A stretch of 64,000 nucleotides of DNA, taken from Diphasiastrum complanatum. Lineage: Eukaryota > Streptophyta > Lycopodiopsida > Lycopodiales > Lycopodiaceae. Below the pieces are notes generated by a model, which had not been told where the DNA came from, searched no databases, and worked only from the letters and a program-made list of their open reading frames with translations. The DNA is taken from NCBI GenBank assembly GCA_029204225.1, contig CM055111.1:6681418-6745417 (forward strand), read 5' to 3'. Position 1 is the stretch's first letter. Each line of letters starts with the position of its first letter. Shown piece by piece: positions 1 to 64,000 of the stretch. Both the position numbers and the translations under genes were made by a program.

Positions 1-442
1 TTGCGTTCAATATATGTCAGAATGCATGCATCTCTGTATTGCTTTTGTAACTAATAGAAATTGTCTGAGAATTTAATACTTTATGTTTGGCTACGTAATC
101 ACTTAGTATCTAGCGATTTCAAAGTTAGTTCATTGAACGTGATTTCATCACTATTGCTTTGTTTAATTTTTGATAGGCGTACTCATGCATTGGAAGTAGG
201 AAGTTTCCGCTGTTACATTATCTATTCTATTTCTGACTGTTGTGGATTGTAAGGGCAGTATTGTCGATACATGGGTCTGAATGCTACCGAAAAATGGGTT
301 TTCAGTTGGGGGCACTCATTAGTAGTGTGATTCTGCGAACAGATAGAACACCATATATTGGAAATGATTTGTCAGCAACATTTTTCATAGCGGTCTGGAA
401 ATCAGCAGTAAGCTTTTCCACGTGGGTTTGTTGAGCTTTCTG
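1..442. other. Intergenic, nothing recognised
   Basis: AT-rich sequence with only short chance open frames. No domain, repeat or RNA gene was recognised. It may be part of the same decayed retroelement as the gag remnant to its right. Confidence 0.5.
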
Positions 443-1102
443 CTAGGTTTTCATTTGATGTAGGATGTCGGAAGATTGGGCAATATTCTCAGACTTTGGG
501 TTATAAAGACATTTGGAATGCTTGGGTTTCTTTTCACGGTTATCAAAATATTCATCAGACCCCTCACCTTCTTCACGAATGGCATCAATTATTACATCCT
601 TAAGTTGATAATAAATATCAACTAGTGTCATCTCGCAGCGGATACTTTTAAGGAGTCCTACCAGGAACAATTTGATGGCCATACATTTGGTGATATGGTC
701 ATCGACACATTCTACCTTGAGACGTTTGAAACGATCAATGTAGCTTCTAACAGACTCTTCACGACGCATCTTGATGCGGGTGACTTGGATGAATAGGCTT
801 TGACTCAATTTAGAAGGTTTAAAATGGTTGATAAGAGCGCCTTTGAGGGTATTCCAAGAAACAAGATCATGGGTTTCTAGGTTGAGATACCACTCTTTGG
901 CGGTTCCATATAGCACCATAGGGAATAATATGAGCTTTTCAGTTTCAGAGGTGTCTCCATAGAAGCGACATGCGTTATCAAAGTCTTGAAAAAATCTAAC
1001 TGGGTCGGATTCTCCATCGTACTTTGGTGCATCAATGCATGGAATTCGTCGTTCCAGGCATGGAGGATTGGCATTGGAAGATTTAGCAAAATATTGTGAC
1101 AT
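443..1102 (-). pseudogene. Ty3/gypsy gag remnant (Retrotrans_gag)
   Basis: An open frame of 219 codons reading leftwards from ATG 1102. Residues 25-150 have the order typical of the plant retrotransposon gag domain: a DAPKYDGE start, FFQDFDNACRF, a GTAKEWYLNL segment, then a HFKPSKL and VRSYIDRFKRL stretch. The product would be the capsid-forming protein of the element. No zinc knuckle follows and no protease, reverse transcriptase or LTR is seen beside it, so it is an isolated fragment. The uninterrupted frame suggests moderate age. Confidence 0.8.
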
Positions 1103-3427
1103 GATGCAAGGTTAGAACAGAAGATCAGTATAGATATATAGTATTGTATTGTACTTTGGCCAGAAAGATAAAAAGGTGTTCTTCTTGCAAAATAGTGATT
1201 TTGGACAAGAATTTGGACTTTTCTGGAGTAACAAATTTAGCAAATAGGAGCAGAACTCGCAAACAGGCTGATTAAGCTGAATACAGTACTCACGAATTTT
1301 GATAGGAAGCATTAGGGAAAATATGGGCTCAAAATGGGCCCTTTAAGAAATTTCTCTTTAGAAAGAGGTTACGTAGAGAGAGAATGCGAGCCGGTAACTT
1401 TTGGTCGCCGTTTTTGAGTTTTCAACCTTGCTCGTAATTGGTATGGTTAACTTCACACATTAGTTAGTTAAGCATGAGATGTAATAACTTCTCTTCACGC
1501 TCATTTTAAAATTCGAGACTAGAGCTTTAAGAGTGTAAATCTTGATGTGCTCACTGCTAAAACTGAAATGAGAGTACAATGAGCACTTTTGAAATATTTG
1601 TATGCTTACAGTAAAATATTAGGCGGGACAATTTTTCAGCACAACATATACATTACAAAAGTAAGGTATACGCTAGATCTATTAAGTTAGACTTATTTTG
1701 GTTTGAAGCATTTATGGATTGTAGCTTTCAACAATGGCAATGTTTTATTTGCATGTTGCACTTCCAATGGAATGCACTCCAATTAATAAAAAAAAATTGA
1801 AAGCTGTAGGAATGTTGCAGCAATAGTTAGAGAATTGAGAATGAATAATCATAAGAATATAGATTTTTGGGTGGATGGATCAATTTATCCTAATGATCCA
1901 GCTACCAATTTGTGTCCAAATTTTAAGTCCGTAACTGATCTTCTCAAATTTGTATGTGAAGGAAATAGCAGATTATTGGGATATTGTCAAAGGTTGCGTG
2001 ATATTGGAATGCATAGCATATTTTGTCTTAATTAGCAATTTTAGTTTGCTAATCAACAATTGCTTGGTTATGTGTAACATGCCAGTGGTGAAAGCATTGC
2101 ACTCAAGCATGCTGTATCAGAGTTGAATGCTGTAGTCACTGCAACACATCTTGCTTCATCATGCAACTTATTTTGCAAAGGAATATGGGAGCTTAAGCAT
2201 CTGGTCATCACAAGGCATGGAAAAATCACATTGGCAAGCAAGAGGCACATTTCATAGAGCTACAAATCATGGTGGACATAATTCAAAAAATAAATATTTA
2301 GTACAACTATTCCAGTGGTTTTACAAATGAGCACAATTTAAATATCAAGCAAAGAACTCGCCAAACATTATGATCTTTCATAAAGCATTCAAATTCATCA
2401 GAAAAGAGAGATCCTCTTGATACAATGGAAAACATGTATATATATGTATAATCTATTTTAATTTCAATTTTCATCATCTCCAAGTTTGAGATGCATGGTA
2501 TTGTCATGAAAGAACAATCTCCTTTCATATGGATCTAAAAACTGTATATTTTTCTTTTTGCTCATGTCTACATATCCCGAATAAAGGGACATTGAAGATG
2601 ATCTTTTTGTGGTATCTCCAGGGACATAATCGAGTATTTTAATAGCTAGATCTCTCTTAACAAAAACAATCTTGAATGTTCCTTTGGCATGATTGTGGCC
2701 TCCTAAGCAAACAGACAATGCTCTAATTGTCGTTATAATGGTTGCAGCAAATGGACTATTACTCTAACTCATATGATATATAGGGAAAGCTAGAAAGTCG
2801 AGTTACTAGTAGATTCAAATTTGAATAAGGTTCATGGAACCTAGTCACTCTATGTTAGGTTTTATCATTTTGGAGGGAAACCAAACTTTTGAATATTCAT
2901 GGATCTGTTATATATAGCTGTACACACATGAGAGAAGGCTGATCTTCTACCTCTCTTACCTCATTCATGCTTATGGTTCTCTTGGGTTCTACTATTCATT
3001 AGTGCACTCTACTATCCATTGGTGCACTCTACTTGTAATATCGTGCAATTTTATATGTAGAATGATTTCTTATTTCTATTTTTGGATCCACACGTGTGAA
3101 ATACAGTAGGGTATTGTTTTTGTATGGACAATAACTTCTATTCATGTTTTGATTCATGGTTGATCAAGTTCTATTAGAGTTAGCATTCTATTTTGTGTGT
3201 AGATGCTGATTTTTCTACATTGGCAAGATTGGTGAATTGCTTGTTCTTGTAACCAAAGATCTTTTGATGATTTGGATCTGAATTGATCCCAAATCTTTCA
3301 CACACCCTAGATACACCAATTAAATACGGGGTGAATATGATGAACGATTGCATGGCTTGTTGTGGAACCAATTCTTGAGGTAATTGAAGATGATCTGGTA
3401 CCATGTCAATATGCACTTTCTTAGAAT
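1103..3427. other. Intergenic, no gene supported
   Basis: AT-rich DNA with frames under 90 codons. The longest is on the minus strand at 2464-2718 (84 codons, lysine-rich) and resembles nothing I know. A short direct repeat of a CTCTACTAT(T/C)CATT unit lies near 2990-3030. I see no gene here. Confidence 0.5.
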
Positions 3428-4890
3428 GAAGAAGCTAAGCTGACCGACGAACAGATCCTACACGCTATGGCACACAGAAAATACCAGCTCAACCTCCTCA
3501 AAAATCTCCCTTACTAGAGTTTCCAAGGTGGAACCACCCAAGGCACCTATAGTGAAGAAGAATCAATTGAAGCAGCATTAGAATTAGGTGATTCGATGGA
3601 GTGACCTACTAGAAGAAGCCATTGCTATGGTGGATGAGGATATTCGTAATCACAAGGTGAATATCCAACCAGTTTTCCAAAAGGACAACAAAGATGCAGC
3701 CACTCTCTAAGACAAAGGACAAGAAGAAGATCTTAGACTCCTTGAAGTCAATCTGGTTGAAACCAGACTCTGCATCATTTTCTAGGGTGACTGGAGTCAT
3801 CAACAAATCACAGGTCACAAGTCATGCTAAAATCAATATGTTGAAGGAGGAATCTCGACGAGCACTAGTTCACGGGATGCTTGAAGGCTTTAAGAATTAT
3901 ACTTTAGATGACGTGGTGATCATACTGCACAAGGCACAAAGAGATCCTGAGAAGAAGCAAGACGACAAAGAACAAGTTTACGACGAACCTACTTAGACAA
4001 AACCGATGAATCTAGCGGAGCCAAGTGAAGAAGACAAAATTGTTTATGTGGGAGCACAACTAACACCCAGTCAGTTCACAAGGCTATGAAACCTATTGTG
4101 ACGGAACACAGAGACTGTTTTGCATGGACATATAAAGATCTAAAAAGTATATTGCCAACCGTAGTCCAGCACACCATACCCTTGGTGGAAGGAGCAGTTC
4201 CAAAGGTGAGTCGGTAATATCGTTGTAACCCGAACTACACAACTTAATCAAACAACAGCTGGAGAAGCTACTCGACATCGATTTCATTTATGAATTCGAG
4301 CACATAGAATGGGTATCGCCTATAGTTATAGTACCCAAGAAGAATGACAAGATGCGAATCTGTGTGAATTTGAAAGCCTTAAATGTCATGACAAGGAAGG
4401 ATCATTTTTCCTTTCATAGAAAGTGTTTTAGATCGCGTAGCCTACAATTTTCTAGACAGTTCAGCTGCCTCAATCAAGGAAAGATTGTGCTTGAAGATAA
4501 ACATAAGACCGCATTTGCCATTGAATGGGGTACCTATGCCTATAAGCTAATGCCCTCACGGTTTTAGGGTGTCTCGAGCACTGTTCAGAGAGTTATGCAA
4601 ATGGCATTCAAAGACTACATGCAAAAGTTTCTGGAGATATTCTTAGATGATCTGTGTGTGCATGGACCTAACAACGAGCATCTATCTCAACTGGAGAAAG
4701 TTCTAAGACAATGCCGCAAGTATAAGATCTCCTTGAACCTAGAAAAGTGTCAATTTTGGGTGACACACGACTTGATTCTAGGCCACATTGTATCAAGGCA
4801 CATAATCACCATTGATCTTTCCAAGATGTGAGTCATTGTAGATCTACCACCACCAGGGACGATTCACAATAAATCTTGTTTCATCATGAA
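3428..4890 (+). pseudogene. Decayed Ty3/gypsy pol (reverse transcriptase)
   Basis: Pieces in several frames assemble into a gypsy polyprotein with stops and frameshifts. Near 3428 is a short segment beginning AKLTDEQILHAMAHRKYQ; 4085-4215 matches the region before the reverse transcriptase (HRDCFAWTYKDL); 4245-4570 carries PIVIVPKKNDKMRICVNLKALN, written here in part, then the fingers and palm with AIEWGTYAYKLMPSRF. At 4580-4830 the catalytic YxDD region reads IFLDDLCVHG, followed by the thumb. Multiple stops (for example at 4565) and lost segments make it non-functional. Confidence 0.8.
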
Positions 4891-5970
4891 GTAATTGATA
4901 ATTGAAATGACATCTTTCTCGCAGGATCCCTCCCTTGCCTCCCCTTGTGAAACGGCCGCGAACAAGCACATCACATTATACAAAATAGCATCGCACGTTG
5001 GCAAGTTGATTTACATTGGAGAGCAAGCGGATTTACATTGGAGAAACTACCAACTTCAATAGGCGTGTGCAAGAACACGCTCGAAAGCCACCGAAAAATT
5101 GCTTTTCGACCTAACTCATAGTAGTTTTTTTGATGTCTTTCATGCTGAAATACTAGAAATTGTAAAAGACCGTTCGATTGCAAATAGATTAAAGAACTTT
5201 TATATCAATATGTACAAATCTCATAACTTGAAACTTTGCAATAACTTGAATGGTCATCCTTCGCGATCGCAAAAATATTGGTACCTAAAACAACGATCTT
5301 GCATATGAGAGAACTTCAAAAAATGGTTCGCTTGTAAATATTTGATAGCTTTAATTCATGTCCGCTTTAATATTTGATAGCTCTTTGTGAGCTTTTGCCA
5401 TGATTTTGTTATAGTCTCTATGTTTGAAATGGCATGTTACTCAAATTCATTATTCATCCTAGTTGACTCACTTTTACTTTTGCGTTTCCACGCCCTATGT
5501 TGGTGGGATAAAATTGCGTTGCTAGTTTCATGTCAATGGAATATAGGTGTTTGATGACCATTTTAAAAAGTGGAAATCGATGTTATCCATAGAACATGAA
5601 TATGTTTTCACACCTAGCCTTCCTCGTAAAAAATGAAATCGAATACTTATATTTTTAAAGTTGGAAGGAGTCTCTTGTTGAATGGATTATAGTTTTTCAC
5701 ACACAAGTGTTGAAAAGTGTCAACAAATGTATTCATATCCTAAGATTCTATTGACATATGAAGTCACAAGTTTCCTTTCCTTAGTGGCCTAGAATTATTT
5801 AAAACAATTGATTATGACACGTTTCTTATTAGGTATATTGCCACATTTCAATGCCCCCTAACTACTCAAAGGCCACTTTTTATTTTAAAATTTAGGCTTC
5901 AAAATGTGATCACTGAAAAAGATTCTAGACCCCACTTTGCTTTTTATTACTGGGGACACCCTTATAAAAT
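4891..5970. other. Intergenic, nothing recognised
   Basis: AT-rich spacer between the gypsy remnant and the BEACH gene promoter. A 15-base sequence, GATTTACATTGGAGA, is repeated directly at about 5008-5045. No coding or RNA feature was found. Confidence 0.45.
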
Positions 5971-6420
5971 TTTGATATAATAGTATATTTAATATTTATT
6001 TATTGCATTTTATGGAAATGATGATGTGGAAAATGGGCGGTCGCTGGTCCCATGCCTTCCAAAGTAAAGTAGACAACGTTTGTGACTTTCTGGTTCCTTC
6101 TTTGTGTTTGCGGGCAACCGGATGTTCCAGGTGGCAATGGGGAGGCCCTTGGGGAAATCGTTAGTAACCGCTGGCTGTTCCAGGTGATGTGGCCTGGCGA
6201 CCGGTTTAGCCGGTGGGATTCCCTTCCATTTGCTGTGAAAGTGGGAACGATCGTCGCAGCTTTTTGCTTTGTTTCTTGAATTGAGATTTCCGTACACTGT
6301 ACGATCCATTCAGCTGTGTCTTTTCGATCGCTTTGTCTGATCGGATTGCTCGATCGTCTCTCGTAAATTTGGTGATTGTAGGATCTGTAGCGCAGTCTGG
6401 ATGCGCAGTTGTGATGTCAA
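5971..6420 (+). promoter_or_regulatory. Probable promoter and first leader of the BEACH gene
   Basis: A very AT-rich stretch with TATA-like words (about 5972-6010) passes abruptly into a more GC-rich block (about 6030-6400) with several CGATCG and CCGG words. This is the usual look of a plant core promoter and untranslated first exon. It lies about 0.9 kb upstream of the first ATG of the BEACH gene and on the same strand. The transcription start and any leader intron are not determined; this is inference from composition and position. Confidence 0.4.
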
Positions 6421-6515
6421 GCAGCAGCTGATTTGCATTCGCTTGCGTTGCAGAAGGAAAAGTTGCGGTATAAGATTACAATTTCGTTGAAAATTTCTTT
6501 CCGCTGTGATTTTTT

Positions 6516-6976
6516 GGTGATATGTAAGTTTTGAATTGGACTTTGTGTGTTTGGACCACCATTTCTGATTGATCTGATGTTTGATGCAGCTCGGAGCCTT
6601 TTTTTGATACTCCGCCTTCCTTTTTTTGATCGCATCAAAAGTAATATAGATTTATACGAGCCCGTGGATTAATTGAGCTCTCTATTCATCCTCAGCATCA
6701 CTATTTTTTGCTGATGTGTAAGTTTTGAACCGGACTTTGTGTGATTAGACCGCCATTTCTGATTGATCTGATGTTTGAGTCAATTTTGATGATGTGTAAG
6801 TTTTGAATTGGACTTTGTGTGTTTAGACAGCCATTTCTGATTGATCTGATGTTTGATGCAGGTCGGAGCTTTTTTTTCATACTCCGCCTTCCTTTTGTTG
6901 ATCGCATCAATATTAATATAGATTTATACGAGCCGTGGGTTAATTGAGCTCTTTATTCATCATCAGCATCACTATT
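6516..6976 (+). repeat. Tandem duplication in the 5' leader (2.4 copies)
   Basis: A unit of about 190 bases is present at 6516-6706 and again at 6789-6976, with a truncated copy of its first 65 bases at 6711-6778. Each copy contains AAGTTTTGAA, GACTTTGTGTG, TTTCTGATTGATCTGATG, and in the full copies TTTGATGCAG, which looks like a 3' splice site, followed by CTCCGCCTTCC and GATTTATACGAGCC. The copies differ by a few substitutions. They lie between the promoter and the coding start, so they may be leader intron or exon sequence. Confidence 0.85.
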
Positions 6977-7283
6977 GTATTATTTTTGTGTTATCGACAT
7001 CTACCGTTTGTACAAAAGAATAAGTTACTGAATCAGGAGCTGAGCCTGAGCTCATGCTCGTACAGATTGGCTGCTCCTGATTGTGCAACAGGTTTAAGTT
7101 TCAAAATCAGGAACAGATGTGTTTCATGCTTCTTGAACAGGAACAGAGAGAGAATTAGTTCATACTGGGATTGGCATTCTAAAAGTTCTTGATTGCAAGA
7201 AATATTTTGAGTCACATAAAGTGCCTCACGTGAGACAGGAATTTGTTGGAGAGGTGATCTTATTAGCACTGTTTATTCCTCAG

Positions 7284-63184
<55,901 letters not shown>

Positions 63185-63211
63185 AATCAAGTTCCCAAAT
63201 ATGCCTGAAAA

Positions 63212-64000
63212 GTAAGTTGCATCTCTGCAATGTTTTTTTGTTTCAACTTGTCCTGTAATTGAAGTTCATTTTGAATGATTCAGAATATCTTGCAGCAGTG
63301 TAGCTTTGCAAGATATGAGGTGCTTATGAGAAGCTAATTGTTGTTATGAGGTGCACACGTACTTCATATTCTTTGCTAAGAACCTGGTAGTGCCCTTCCA
63401 AGGCTTGTCAGCAATTTTCAAGTATGTCCAAGTGAATGAATACAAATGTCTAAGCCAGGCCTAAATCCTAAGCCCTATGCCAAGGCCCAAGCCTTATGCA
63501 AATTTGATGAAAATGCTCTACACTCTACGAACCGTGCATGTAAAGTAGGAAAAAGTTTTTACGGCTGTGAAATGGCCAAATTCTTCTATTGAATTCAGAA
63601 TAGCAGGGAACACATCACAATCATAACGTTGATACCTTCCAGAAGAGTTCAAAGTCAGAAGATTTCAAAAAGGTCTTGCTTTTGATTACAGTTTGAAAGT
63701 AAATTGAAAGGGATTCAATGGGTTTTTCTATAAACTGCTATCAACAAAGTTCTTTGAAGAACAGACAATATGATTCCTCAGTAAGTTTTACTCAGAACCG
63801 CACTCACATCACCATCCAGTTGTTATCGAGCTTAAAAGCAAAAACCACAGTCAGCTTCACCTGGATAATTTGTGTCTATGTTGTCAGATTATATTAATTT
63901 CTCTGTTGGAAGCAAATGTTCTTTTTACGCACAATAAAATTTTATTTACGTAATAAAGGAAGAAGTTTGCTAAGAGACCTGATATTCCAAGTAATGCCAA
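63212..64000 (+). other. BCHC intron 14 (partial)
   Basis: Starts GTAAGTTGC. No further exon was recognised before the window ends, and no transposon protein is seen. Confidence 0.6.

Noticed and set aside
1835-2718. Short frames (66-84 codons) in the upstream spacer
   Set aside because: No recognisable domain, no promoter context; a faint likeness to the end of a copia element near 2220 was too weak.
6010-6309. Overlapping frames on both strands in the GC-richer promoter block
   Set aside because: Better explained as the promoter or untranslated leader; no conserved protein.
63280-63350. Possible tiny exon after CTTGCAG
   Set aside because: The 24-base frame has no likeness to the family block that should follow.

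Overview
The window is nuclear DNA of a land plant with a large, transposon-rich genome. The main evidence is one split gene whose exons encode a plant BEACH-family protein of the BCHC1/BCHC2 type, with introns up to about 10 kb filled with gypsy, copia, LINE and hAT elements. The protein is clearly divergent from the Arabidopsis form as I remember it, and the long introns and LINE type suggest a fern, gymnosperm or lycophyte. That placement is an inference; I cannot name the species. I see no rRNA, tRNA or CRISPR array.

Layout. 1-5950 is intergenic, with a gypsy gag remnant (443-1102, minus) and a decayed gypsy pol (3428-4890, plus). 5950-7283 is the probable promoter and 5' leader of the BEACH gene and carries a tandem duplication (6516-6976). 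The BEACH gene runs on the plus strand from ATG 7284 to beyond the right edge. I place 13 exons with matching splice phases (7284-62619, 2006 codons) and a fourteenth at 63059 whose reading frame is broken. The PH, BEACH and WD40 parts would lie outside the window. One intron (11694-15132) is GC-AG.

Intron contents. Intron 2: CA microsatellite and a decayed hAT-like element rich in GAACCG. Intron 6: long GA microsatellite, a copia remnant fused to a gypsy integrase piece, and a tandem W-box/G-box repeat. Intron 7: copia gag scrap. Intron 9: two LINE-type 3' tails. Intron 10: LINE scrap, a partial gypsy copy and a complete but defective chromovirus (34325-39812) with a 5-bp target duplication, facing each other so that their LTRs form an inverted repeat. 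Intron 11: LTR and gag remnants, several LINE 3' ends, and an unrecognised 191-aa ORF behind a TATA box and a cluster of CTTCGCC motifs. Intron 12: copia RT remnant, a microRNA-like hairpin (54551-54697), and a 6.2-kb GC-rich hAT element (55311-61522).

The hAT element is the most interesting part. It has CATAG termini inside a TA repeat, subterminal arrays built on the palindrome GGTACCGCGGTACC, a four-exon BED/DUF659/hAT transposase with its acidic triad visible, a long proline-rich and AT-hook tail interrupted by a frameshift, and a second, convergent gene for a small highly charged protein. The elements are passengers in the host gene's introns; none appears to disrupt an exon.
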